The notes under the pieces: generated by a model
What the model saw: only the letters and a program-made list of their open reading frames with translations
Told to the model about the DNA's origin: nothing
The model's database searches: none
Made by a program: the position numbers and the translations under genes
Assembly (NCBI GenBank): GCA_038230775.1
Contig: JBBRMQ010000180.1
Coordinates: forward strand, 1 to 9,076
Source of the DNA: JBBRMQ01 sp038230775
Lineage (GTDB): Bacteria; Acidobacteriota; Thermoanaerobaculia; Gp7-AA8
Length of the DNA stretch: 9,076 nucleotides
Direction: 5' to 3'
Shown: positions 1-6,150 of the stretch, in pieces
Numbering within the stretch: position 1 is the first letter of the stretch
Layout: every line of letters begins with the position of its first letter

Positions 1-341
1 GCGTCGCCGGTGAGAATGCCGATCGCCTCGCCGAAGACGACGTGCGTCGTTTTCCGGCCGCGGCGAAGCTCGTCGTTGTCGAGCGCCGGCAGATCGTCGT
101 GCACGAGCGAGTAGGTGTGAATGAGCTCCAGCGCCGCGAAGTGTGTCAACAGCGGCTGCACGTCCGCGCCGCACGCCTCGGCGGCGGCGATGGCGAGAAT
201 GGGCCGGATGCGTTTTCCGCCGCCTAACACGGCATAGCGCATCGCTTCGTGGATCACGCCCGGCGGCGTGTCGGCAGGCGGAAGCTGTTCGTCGAGCGTG
301 CGATCGATCAGCGCGCGCCGCGAGGCGAGGTACTCACCGAT
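1..341 (-). CDS. ispA: Short-chain polyprenyl diphosphate synthase (farnesyl/geranylgeranyl type), 3'-truncated by the window edge
   Basis: This cytosolic enzyme condenses isopentenyl diphosphate with allylic diphosphates to make C15-C20 prenyl chains for quinones, carrier lipids and terpenoids. About 113 N-terminal residues are visible. They contain the IPP-binding GGKRIRP segment (residues 41-47 counted from position 341) and the first aspartate-rich motif DDLPALD (82-88) followed by ELRRG, which is the DDx4D form typical of bacterial IspA. The second aspartate motif lies outside the window. The gene follows xseB, a common bacterial order. The start is a problem. Family alignment expects the protein to begin near EYLASRRALID, but the codon there is ATC (339-341), with GAGGA about 8 nt upstream, and no ATG, GTG or TTG is nearby. 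The conventional alternatives are TTG at 393-395, which adds 18 basic residues and overlaps xseB by 62 nt, or GTG at 255-257, which removes conserved sequence. The family is certain, while chain-length specificity is not readable. Confidence 0.9.
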   Translation of the reverse strand, partial: MGEYLASRRALIDRTLDEQLPPADTPPGVIHEAMRYAVLGGGKRIRPILAIAAAEACGADVQPLLTHFAALELIHTYSLVHDDLPALDNDELRRGRKTTHVVFGEAIGILTGD

Positions 342-609
342 CGATTGCGTCCTCGTCCTCCGGCTCTTCCGCTTCTTCAGCCTCGAACGGCTCAATCCGC
401 GGCTGACCCTTGGCGTCGGCGAGAATCAGCTCGATCTTCTTCTCCACCTCTTCCAGCTTCTGGTTGCAGAAGCGCGAGAGACGGATGCCTTCCTCGAAAA
501 GCTGCAGCGAATCGTCGAGCGGCAGCTCTTCACTCTCCAGACGCTGGACGATCTTCTCCAGTTGCTGGAACGCCTTCTCGAACTCGTTTGCCTTCAGCCG
601 CGCCGCCAT
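334..609 (-). CDS. xseB: Exodeoxyribonuclease VII small subunit
   Basis: XseB is the non-catalytic small subunit that assembles in several copies on XseA to form exonuclease VII, which degrades single-stranded DNA from both ends into oligonucleotides. The 91-residue product matches the family in size. It shows the helical core FEKAFQQLEKIVQRLE (10-25), the conserved LPLDDSLQLFEEGI (29-42), and a second amphipathic helix around LEEVEKKIELI (52-62). The last 20 residues form an acidic tail rich in Glu and Asp, which varies within the family. The ATG at 607-609 has no clear Shine-Dalgarno sequence. Because xseA reads 80 nt into this gene, translation is probably coupled. The TGA at 334-336 sits in the ispA initiation region. 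Confidence 0.93.
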   Translation of the reverse strand: MAARLKANEFEKAFQQLEKIVQRLESEELPLDDSLQLFEEGIRLSRFCNQKLEEVEKKIELILADAKGQPRIEPFEAEEAEEPEDEDAIDR

Positions 610-1891
610 TCGGCCAAACAGTTTCTAACCCCATCGTCTTCGCGTCAACCGTGCATTCGAGGCGGCCCTTCTTCAACTGCACCTCGATCGGCTCGCCGAC
701 CTTCACCGTCGACGAGTCGAGAATCGGCTTCCGGCGATTCCGGGTACGGGTGAATGCGATTGCGTAGCCACGCGACAACACCGATAGCGGCGACACGGCG
801 TTGAGCGTGGCAGCGATCGATTCGAGGTTCTGTCTCGCCGCCAGCGCGCGGGCGGGGAAGAGCGCCAGCGGATCGCGCGCGGCCTGCAATCGCACTCGCA
901 TCGCGCGCGCTCGGGCCTCGACGATGCGATGCAGCGTGACGCGACGGCGATTCAGGCGTTCGCGCTGCGCGGCAATCCGGCGCGGGAGAAGCCCGAGGCG
1001 GTCGGAGGAGGCCAGGTGCCGGAGCTCGTGACGATAGTTGCGCATGCGAACGTCGATCACGTGGCGGATGCGGCGCACGTCGTGCTCGACCTGGCGGCGC
1101 ACTTCGCTCTTCGCGCGAATGACGATCTCCGCGGCGGCGGACGGCGTAGGCGCGCGGAGATCGGCAACCAGATCGCAGATCGTGAAGTCCGTCTCGTGGC
1201 CGACGCCGGAGATTGTCGGGACCGCGCACTCGGCCACCGCGCGGGCCACGATTTCCTCGTTGAACGGCCAGAGATCCTCGAGCGATCCCCCTCCGCGACA
1301 GATCAAGATCACGTCGTGAATCTCCCACCTGGAGAGGTGGCGAATTGCGTTCGCAATCTCGCGCGCCGCGCTCTGCCCCTGAACGCGGACAGGATAAATC
1401 TGCACCGAAAGACCGTCGTAGCGCCGGCCTAACACGTTGAGAATGTCGCGCAGCGCGGCACCGGTCGGACTGGTGACCACGGCGATGCGCTGCGGCAGCA
1501 TCGGGATCGATTTCTTGCGCGACAGGTCGAAGAGACCTTCTTCGGCCAGGCGTTTCTTCAACTGCTCGAAGGCCAGCTGCAGCGCGCCTAATCCCGCGGG
1601 CTCGGCGCCCGTGGCGTTGAGCTGAAACTCACCTTTCTGCTCGTAGAGCATCAGCCGGCCGCGCACGATGAGCTGCAGCCCGTTCTCGATGCGGAACTTC
1701 AGGAAGCGCGCATTGGTGGCGAAAAGGACGATCCGCATCTGCGCGCGAGCGTCGCGGAGCGAAAAATACAGATGCCCCGCCGCTGAACGCGTGAAGTTCG
1801 TGACCTCTCCCTCGACCGCGATGTCGTTGTATTTAAAGAGGTCGAGGTTGATCTGCCGGATGAGATCGCCAACCTGCCAGACGTGATCCAC
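530..1891 (-). CDS. xseA: Exodeoxyribonuclease VII large (catalytic) subunit
   Basis: This is the nuclease subunit of exonuclease VII, acting in the cytoplasm on single-stranded DNA during repair. The N-terminal OB-fold (about 1-100) contains VEGEVTNF and GHLYFSLRD. The catalytic core carries VVTSPTGAALRDIL (138-151), RGGGSLEDLWPFNEE (199-213) and GVGHETDFTICD (229-240). Residues from about 255 to 360 are Arg-rich and helical, as expected for the long coiled coil that binds XseB. LSRGYAIAF begins the closing C-terminal segment. The start is GTG at 1889-1891, because an in-frame TAA lies four codons upstream; no strong ribosome site is seen. The family normally stops after a segment like GRLECTVDAKTMG (ending near residue 421). 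Here the frame continues 32 residues into xseB. Removing one base from the run of four C at 629-632 would give a TAG stop 15 nt before the xseB ATG, so the tail may be an indel or sequencing effect. Confidence 0.95.
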   Translation of the reverse strand: MDHVWQVGDLIRQINLDLFKYNDIAVEGEVTNFTRSAAGHLYFSLRDARAQMRIVLFATNARFLKFRIENGLQLIVRGRLMLYEQKGEFQLNATGAEPAGLGALQLAFEQLKKRLAEEGLFDLSRKKSIPMLPQRIAVVTSPTGAALRDILNVLGRRYDGLSVQIYPVRVQGQSAAREIANAIRHLSRWEIHDVILICRGGGSLEDLWPFNEEIVARAVAECAVPTISGVGHETDFTICDLVADLRAPTPSAAAEIVIRAKSEVRRQVEHDVRRIRHVIDVRMRNYRHELRHLASSDRLGLLPRRIAAQRERLNRRRVTLHRIVEARARAMRVRLQAARDPLALFPARALAARQNLESIAATLNAVSPLSVLSRGYAIAFTRTRNRRKPILDSSTVKVGEPIEVQLKKGRLECTVDAKTMGLETVWPNGGAAEGKRVREGVPATGEDRPASGE

Positions 1892-1962
1892 CCGGTCAGT
1901 TTAGCGAATCAGGCAAGCTCATTGCTCTCTCACTGTTCGCCGATAGAGGCAACAGAAAGAAT

Positions 1963-1967
1963 AGGAG
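1963..1967 (+). promoter_or_regulatory. Ribosome binding site deciding the lipoprotein start
   Basis: AGGAG lies 8 nt upstream of ATG 1976. It selects this Met over an in-frame upstream ATG at 1883, which would overlap the divergent xseA start and would bury the signal peptide behind 31 unrelated residues. The 84-bp gap between xseA and this gene must hold both divergent promoters; I see no convincing -35/-10 pair in it. Confidence 0.75.
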
Positions 1968-1975
1968 CACGAAGA

Positions 1976-2545
1976 ATGAAAGCACAGATGCTTTTCACAA
2001 AGGCAGCGGCAAGCCTCGGAACGGTCGCATTGGCGATCACTCTGGGTGGCTGCGCTCACCACAGTGTCCTCGATACCTCAGCCCAGAACGCGGGCGAGAT
2101 CCGCACCGAGTCGTCCGCGCAGAACAACGCAACACCCGCCAACACGCTGGGCACCGCTCCGGCGCCGTCGAACGCGCAGGGCACCACGATGACCACGACC
2201 ACCCCGGCCGTCATCTCCGGTCCGGCAGCGGTCGACAGCACTGGCCGCGTCTACACCAGCAGCTCGGTGGGCAGCGCCGGTAACGGTTCGGCAACGGGCC
2301 TGAACACGAACGTCAACATCATCCCGAAGACGGAGAAGTCGACCGTGACGGTCACCGAGTCCATGCCGGCACCGATGCCGACGATGACTGAGTCGACCAC
2401 CACCACGACGCAGACGGCAGAGATGACGCCTCCGCCGGCTCCGGTTTACACGCCCGCGCCGATGACCTCGAGCACCACGGAGACGACGAACACCACGACG
2501 ACGACTTCGACGACCACACATCATCGCCGGATGCGCAAAGACTAA
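1976..2545 (+). CDS. Threonine-rich predicted lipoprotein of unknown function
   Basis: I do not recognise this 189-residue protein as a named family. It opens with a lipoprotein signal peptide: basic N-terminus, hydrophobic stretch SLGTVALAITL and a lipobox LGGC with the lipidated Cys at residue 26, so the mature protein should be membrane-anchored outside the cytoplasm. The remainder looks disordered and strongly biased, with roughly 45 Thr overall plus many Ser, Pro, Ala and Met. Thr runs lie near residues 70-76, 141-147 and 164-181. A short less biased segment, STGRVYTSSSVGSAGNG and on to NVNIIPKTEKSTVTVTE (88-128), may be the only ordered part. The C-terminus is abruptly basic (HHRRMRKD). 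The gene stands alone, divergent from xseA and closed by a strong terminator. A surface linker, a cell-wall-contacting lipoprotein or a glycosylation substrate are all possible. These are inferences from composition only. Confidence 0.82.
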   Translation: MKAQMLFTKAAASLGTVALAITLGGCAHHSVLDTSAQNAGEIRTESSAQNNATPANTLGTAPAPSNAQGTTMTTTTPAVISGPAAVDSTGRVYTSSSVGSAGNGSATGLNTNVNIIPKTEKSTVTVTESMPAPMPTMTESTTTTTQTAEMTPPPAPVYTPAPMTSSTTETTNTTTTTSTTTHHRRMRKD

Positions 2546-2569
2546 GTACTTTTGCATAGGCGGCAAGTC

Positions 2570-2599
2570 AGGGACAGGCTTCGGCCTGTCCCTTTTTTT
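2570..2599 (+). terminator. Rho-independent terminator of the lipoprotein gene
   Basis: A perfect stem with arms AGGGACAGGC and GCCTGTCCCT encloses a UUCG-type loop (TTCG, 2580-2583) and runs into seven T (2593-2599). It begins 25 nt after the TAA of the lipoprotein gene. It functions only in the plus direction. Confidence 0.88.
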
Positions 2600-2692
2600 G
2601 TCATTCCGAGCGTAGAGAGGAACCGGTGTGGATGGGCGGCTCGTTCGTCGCCCCTCCCGCCCACACCGCTCCCTCGCTACGCTCGGGATGAC
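2600..2692. repeat. 93-nt near-perfect palindrome (interspersed hairpin or MITE-like element)
   Basis: The outer arms GTCATTCCGAGCGTAG (2600-2615) and CTACGCTCGGGATGAC (2677-2692) pair over 16 positions, with one G-T wobble and no mismatch. After a few interruptions a second stem forms from CGGTGT (2624-2629) with ACACCG (2663-2668), continued by GGGCGG (2634-2639) with CCGCCC (2657-2662), leaving a loop of about 17 nt. No start codon or protein is supported inside. From memory, ATTCCGAGCG-type palindromes recur in intergenic DNA of several environmental bacterial lineages. Copy number here cannot be judged from one window. Confidence 0.75.
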
Positions 2693-2719
2693 ATGCTGCG
2701 TCAATTCCGTTAGCGTGAA

Positions 2720-2746
2720 GACAGGCTCCGGCCTGTCCCTTTTTTT
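2720..2746 (+). terminator. Second plus-strand terminator, near-copy of the first
   Basis: Arms GACAGGC (2720-2726) and GCCTGTC (2731-2737) enclose TCCG, followed by CC and seven T (2740-2746). The 30 nt from 2720 to 2749 match 2573-2602 at 29 positions, so this is a repeat of the first terminator. With no gene between the two, it is either a back-up terminator or part of a duplicated element. Confidence 0.75.
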
Positions 2747-2759
2747 GTCTCTGTGTGTG

Positions 2760-2777
2760 GACCGGCTTCAGCCGGTC
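2760..2777. repeat. Third related stem-loop, without a T-tract
   Basis: GACCGGC TTCA GCCGGTC forms a perfect 7-bp stem with a 4-nt loop. Compared with GACAGGC TTCG GCCTGTC at 2573-2590, one base pair is changed on both sides (A-T to C-G), keeping the fold. It begins 12 nt beyond the mlaF stop on the minus strand. It could protect or weakly terminate that transcript, but no U-run follows in either direction. Confidence 0.6.
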
Positions 2778-2789
2778 ACGAACCCCACG

Positions 2790-3539
2790 CTACTCCGTCA
2801 GCGGACCTTCGGCGCGTCCCTCAATGAACTGCTGCACGATGGGATTGGTCGAGCTCTGAAACTCGGCGGGCGTGCCCTGCTCGATGATGTGGCCGTTGTA
2901 GAGCATCGCAACGCGATCGGCGATCTTGAACGCGACCTTCATGTCATGCGTGATCGTCACGGTCGTCGTCTCCAGTGATCGATCCATCTCGCGGATCAGC
3001 TCCGCGATGACGTCGCTGATCACCGGATCGAGTCCCGTCGTCGGCTCGTCGAAAAGAAGAATGTCCGGCTTGAGCGAGATTGCCCGCGCGAATCCGACGC
3101 GCCGCCGCATGCCGCCAGATAGCTCCGCAGGACGCTTGTCCTCGACACCGGAGAGGTGAACCTGATTGAGACATTCTTCGACGCGAGCGTGGATCTCCTT
3201 GTCGGTCATCTTCGTGTTGCGTCGAAGCGGGAACGCGATGTTGTCGAAGACCGACATCGAGTCGAAGAGCGCTCCTTCCTGAAACGCCATGCCGAAGTGG
3301 CGCCGGAACTGATTCATCGCCACCGGTTTCATGCAGCACAAATCCTGATCGAGCACGACCACGTGTCCCTTGTCGGGATGCATCAATCCGATGATGTGTT
3401 TGAGCGTGACGCTTTTCCCCTGACCCGATCCGCCGACGATCACGAGCGATTCGCCTTGCGTGACCTCGATCGACATGTCGCGCAGCACCTGGCGTCCGCC
3501 GAGGCTCTTGTCGACGTGCTGGAGTGAGATTACGGACAT
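2790..3539 (-). CDS. mlaF: MlaF-type ABC transporter ATP-binding protein (phospholipid/MCE transport)
   Basis: This is the cytoplasmic ATPase that powers MlaE-type permeases moving phospholipids between the inner and outer membranes. All nucleotide-binding elements are present in the 249 residues: Walker A GGSGQGKS (36-43), Q-loop Gln87 in FQEGALFD, signature LSGGM (140-144), Walker B ILLFDEP (160-166), the D-loop GLDP, and H-loop His198 in THDM. The sequences GGSGQGKSVTLKHIIGL, FQEGALFDSMSVFDN and LSGGMRRRVGFARAI are typical of the MlaF/Ttg2A/Mkl branch rather than of nutrient importers. The ATG (3537-3539) directly abuts the mlaE TAA, so translation is coupled. It is the last gene of its run; the expected MCE partner gene mlaD is not next to it. 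Confidence 0.92.
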   Translation of the reverse strand: MSVISLQHVDKSLGGRQVLRDMSIEVTQGESLVIVGGSGQGKSVTLKHIIGLMHPDKGHVVVLDQDLCCMKPVAMNQFRRHFGMAFQEGALFDSMSVFDNIAFPLRRNTKMTDKEIHARVEECLNQVHLSGVEDKRPAELSGGMRRRVGFARAISLKPDILLFDEPTTGLDPVISDVIAELIREMDRSLETTTVTITHDMKVAFKIADRVAMLYNGHIIEQGTPAEFQSSTNPIVQQFIEGRAEGPLTE

Positions 3540-4307
3540 TTAGAAGAGCAGCTTCGTGAGAAAAAAGTCGGTGAGAAGAATGATGAGCGACGCGCTCACC
3601 ACCGCCTGCGTTGTCGCGCGGCCCACTCCCTCGGCGCCGCCGCTCGTGTAGTAGCCACGCACGCAGCCGGTGAGTGTCAGGATCAATCCAAATGCCGAGG
3701 CTTTGAACAAGCCGCTCCAGATGTCGGCGAGCTTGAGAAATGCAAACGTGTTCTCTTCATAGACGATCGGATTCAAGCCCATCAGCTTCACGCCGACGAG
3801 ATATCCGCCGCCGATGCCGAGCGCGTCGCCGAGGATGACGAGGAGCGGGAGCATGACGATGCCGGCGATGACGCGCGGGACGAAGAGGTACTGCACCGGA
3901 TCGGTGGCCAGCGCTTGCAACGCGTCGATCTGTTCGGTGACGCGCATGGTGCCGATCTCCGCGGCCATCGACGATCCAACCCGCCCCGCGACCATCAAGC
4001 CGCAGAGCACCGGCGCGAGCTCGCGCAGCGTCGCCAGCGCGACGGCACTGCCGACGAAGTTCTCGGCGTGCACGCGATGCAGGCCGTTGTACATCTGCAG
4101 CGCCATGACCATGCCGGTGAACATGGTCGTCAGGAAAACGACGGGAACGGAGTCCACGCCGACGCGGACCATCTGCCGGAGCCACTCGCCCGGATCGAAG
4201 GGCGGGCGAAAGGTCCAGAGGATCGTGCGCCACAGCATGCGGAACCAGAGTCCGGTCTGCTCGAACAGATGCAGGAAGACGCGGCCGATGCGCTCCAGGA
4301 GGATCAT
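3540..4307 (-). CDS. mlaE: MlaE-type ABC transporter permease (phospholipid/MCE transport)
   Basis: This inner-membrane permease of the Mla/MCE family dimerises and pairs with MlaF to transfer phospholipids to or from a periplasmic MCE ring. Its 255 residues match the family length of about 260. The hallmark segment ELAPVLCGLMVAGRVGSSMA leads into AAEIGTMRVTEQIDALQALATDP (115-137), the conserved cytoplasmic region contacting the ATPase. Hydrophobic spans lie near 53-75, 96-112, 145-172, 202-216 and 234-250, with an N-terminal amphipathic interfacial helix (about 5-35). FTGMVMALQ (63-71) and the C-terminal TQAVVSASLIILLTDFFLT are also typical. The ATG overlaps the alr stop in ATGA (4304-4307), and no separate ribosome site is visible, consistent with translational coupling to alr. 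Confidence 0.92.
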   Translation of the reverse strand: MILLERIGRVFLHLFEQTGLWFRMLWRTILWTFRPPFDPGEWLRQMVRVGVDSVPVVFLTTMFTGMVMALQMYNGLHRVHAENFVGSAVALATLRELAPVLCGLMVAGRVGSSMAAEIGTMRVTEQIDALQALATDPVQYLFVPRVIAGIVMLPLLVILGDALGIGGGYLVGVKLMGLNPIVYEENTFAFLKLADIWSGLFKASAFGLILTLTGCVRGYYTSGGAEGVGRATTQAVVSASLIILLTDFFLTKLLF

Positions 4308-5416
4308 CGATAGAAGCGCGGCACTCGTTTGCTGATGCGGCAGAACACTTCGTACGAGATTGTACCGGTGCGCTCCGCCAGTTCCTCGGCCGTGATCGCA
4401 TCCGAGCCTTGCGGACCGAGCAATACGACCTCGTCTCCGGGCTGCACGCCGGCGATGTCGGTGACGTCGACGGTAACCAGATCCATCGATACGCGTCCGA
4501 CGATCTTGGCGCGGCGTCCGCGCACCAGAACGTCTCCGTTGTTCGACAGGTGGCGACTGTAGCCGTCCGCGTATCCGACCGGCAGCGTCGCGATGCGGCT
4601 GACGCGCGGCGTCCGGAACGTCACTCCGTAGCCGATCGCGTGATCAAGAGGCAGTTCCTTGAGACGCGCGACCTCCGTCCGCCAGCGCATGACCGGCTCG
4701 AGCTTCGACTTGCCGGCGTCGAGCGCTTCTGCGCCTAACAGCGAGATCCCGACGCGAACGTAATCGGCGATGGCCACGCCGCGCATCGTCGCCGCGCTGT
4801 TCGCCAGATGCTTTTTCGGAGCGTGTACCCCGACGTCCGCGAGCGATTCCACCATTCGATTGAAGTTGTCGATCTGCAGCTGCGTCGTGGGATCGTTCGG
4901 ATCGCCGGCGTTTGCGAAGTGCGTGTAAATCGCATCCAGTCGCACACCAGGCGTCGATCGAAGCATCTCAGCGACCTGTTGCAGCTCGCTCTCGACGACA
5001 CCCATCCGCCCCATTCCGGAGTCCAGCTTGAGATGGATCGGAACGGACCGATCGCGCGCTACTCGCACCACCTTCTCCAGCTCCTCGGGTCCGACGACGC
5101 CGACGACGATGTCCTGCTCGACCGCCGATGCGATCTGCGTCTCGCTCAGCGGACCGAGGACGAGAAGAGGCAGCGTGATGCCGGCGCGGCGAAGCTCGAG
5201 GGACTCTTCCAGCAGCGCAGTGGCGATCATGGCCACCCGATCGGAAGTGCATCGTTTCGCCAGTTCCACGGCGCCGTGTCCGTACCCGTCCGCCTTGAGA
5301 ACGGCGATGAGCCGGCTGGAAGGCGGCAGACGGCGCCCGATCGCGTCGATGTTGCGCGAGTAGGCCGCGGTGTCGATGTCCGCCCAGGTCGGGCGGATGT
5401 CAGGCGCTGAAGACAT
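4304..5416 (-). CDS. alr: Alanine racemase
   Basis: This PLP-dependent enzyme interconverts L- and D-alanine in the cytoplasm, supplying D-Ala for peptidoglycan. The 370-residue length is typical. The PLP-binding lysine is Lys41 in AVLKADGYGHGA. The second catalytic base is Tyr263 in IGYGVTF, followed 19 residues later by Tyr282 in GYADGYS. His166 (YTHFANA) and Arg221 (YVRVGISLLG) occupy expected cofactor-contact positions. GRVSMDLVTVDV has Ser310 where many family members have Cys in the CMD motif; this occurs in natural variants and should not abolish activity. The C-terminal SYEVFCRISKRVPRFY is diagnostic. The start ATG (5414-5416) lies inside the 3' end of the upstream dehydrogenase gene (17-nt overlap), and the stop overlaps mlaE. 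It is therefore part of one polycistron. Broad-specificity racemase activity cannot be excluded from sequence. Confidence 0.96.
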   Translation of the reverse strand: MSSAPDIRPTWADIDTAAYSRNIDAIGRRLPPSSRLIAVLKADGYGHGAVELAKRCTSDRVAMIATALLEESLELRRAGITLPLLVLGPLSETQIASAVEQDIVVGVVGPEELEKVVRVARDRSVPIHLKLDSGMGRMGVVESELQQVAEMLRSTPGVRLDAIYTHFANAGDPNDPTTQLQIDNFNRMVESLADVGVHAPKKHLANSAATMRGVAIADYVRVGISLLGAEALDAGKSKLEPVMRWRTEVARLKELPLDHAIGYGVTFRTPRVSRIATLPVGYADGYSRHLSNNGDVLVRGRRAKIVGRVSMDLVTVDVTDIAGVQPGDEVVLLGPQGSDAITAEELAERTGTISYEVFCRISKRVPRFYR

Positions 5417-6101
5417 GCACGTTCTGTCCGTTCATCGGACGCGATCGCGGCGAGGCGAGAAACAGAATGACGTCTGCCACTTCCTGCGGCGTCATACTCG
5501 CCGGCGCGCCACCGCTCACTCCCGCCCACATCGCGGTGTCGACCGATCCGGGGCTGACGGAGTTCACGCGCACGCCGAACTCCTTCACCTCGACCGCCAG
5601 CGCCTCAGTGAACGAGATCAGCGCCGCCTTGCTCGAGTTATAGCTCGTGAAGCCGGGAAACTTATCGGCGCCGAGCACGCCGCTGATCGAGGAGACGTTG
5701 ACGATGGCCCCGTCGCGCTTGGCGATCATCGCCGGCATCGCGCGCTTCGAGGTCAGAAACGCGCTGCGGACATTCACCGCGTACATGCGATCCCACTCTT
5801 CCACCGTCACTTTCGCAATGCGATTCGGCGCCACCATTCCCGCGTTGTTGATGAGGATGTCGCAGTCTCCAAATCGCGATTCGGTTTCTGCGAAGAGACG
5901 ATCGATCGACGCGGGATCCGCAACATCGCCCACGACAACGTGAACCTTTTCGCTGCGCAGCTCGTTCAACTTGCTCGCGTTGCGTGCAAATGCCGTGACG
6001 AGAGCGCCCGCGCGGGCGAAGGACTCCGCCGTGGCCCGACCGATGCCGCTCGATGCGCCGGTAACGATCGCAACGTGGCCGGCGAATTCTTCGCTCGACA
6101 T
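5400..6101 (-). CDS. Short-chain dehydrogenase/reductase (SDR), substrate unknown
   Basis: This is a classical SDR oxidoreductase of 233 residues with a Rossmann fold. The cofactor motif TGASSGIG is at 14-21, NNAG at 85-88, the structural Asn110 in YAVN, catalytic Ser138 in NVSSIS, and the YxxxK pair Tyr154/Lys158. SPGSVDTAM (183-191) is the usual substrate-loop start. Ser138 and Tyr154 are 16 residues apart, about three more than in many family members, because of an insertion around GADKFPG. Arg40 after the second strand suggests NADP(H) preference. The start is set at ATG 6099-6101 (MSSEEF), because upstream in-frame codons add an unconserved MFWGSLARDY from an ATG at 6131 that leaves only 19 bp to the divergent gene. 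It heads the run alr-mlaE-mlaF. Similarity to 3-oxoacyl-ACP reductases is generic, and no substrate can be named. Confidence 0.88.
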   Translation of the reverse strand: MSSEEFAGHVAIVTGASSGIGRATAESFARAGALVTAFARNASKLNELRSEKVHVVVGDVADPASIDRLFAETESRFGDCDILINNAGMVAPNRIAKVTVEEWDRMYAVNVRSAFLTSKRAMPAMIAKRDGAIVNVSSISGVLGADKFPGFTSYNSSKAALISFTEALAVEVKEFGVRVNSVSPGSVDTAMWAGVSGGAPASMTPQEVADVILFLASPRSRPMNGQNVHVFSA

Positions 6102-6106
6102 ATAAT
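6101..6106 (+). promoter_or_regulatory. Candidate -10 element for the puuD-like gene
   Basis: A perfect TATAAT occurs in otherwise GC-rich DNA, 44 nt upstream of ATG 6151 and within the 49-bp divergent gap. No good -35 hexamer is found 16-18 nt upstream, so this is a suggestion based on one element. Confidence 0.35.
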
Positions 6107-6139
6107 CGCGGGCGAGGCTACCCCAAAACACGGACGATT

Positions 6140-6145
6140 GAGGAG
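6140..6145 (+). promoter_or_regulatory. Strong ribosome binding site of the puuD-like gene
   Basis: GAGGAG ends 5 nt before ATG 6151 and fixes that start. It is one of the best Shine-Dalgarno sequences in the window; many other starts here rely on overlap with the upstream gene. Confidence 0.75.
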
Positions 6146-6150
6146 AGCTT

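Noticed and set aside
1883..1975. A longer start (31 extra residues) for the lipoprotein
   Set aside because: It overlaps the xseA start and would place non-signal sequence ahead of a complete signal peptide. ATG 1976 has a good ribosome site.
1892..1975. Promoter pair in the divergent xseA-lipoprotein gap
   Set aside because: Only weak partial hexamers (for example TTGCTC without a matching -10) are present, which is not enough to call.
2078..2704. A 208-residue open frame antisense to the lipoprotein gene and crossing both the terminator and the palindrome
   Set aside because: It is an Arg-rich translation of Thr codons in reverse, and its first part is the hairpin element. There is no family feature.
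2628..2978. A 116-residue plus-strand open frame starting inside the palindrome
   Set aside because: Starts in a hairpin arm, runs through a strong terminator, and ends antisense to mlaF; no ribosome site.
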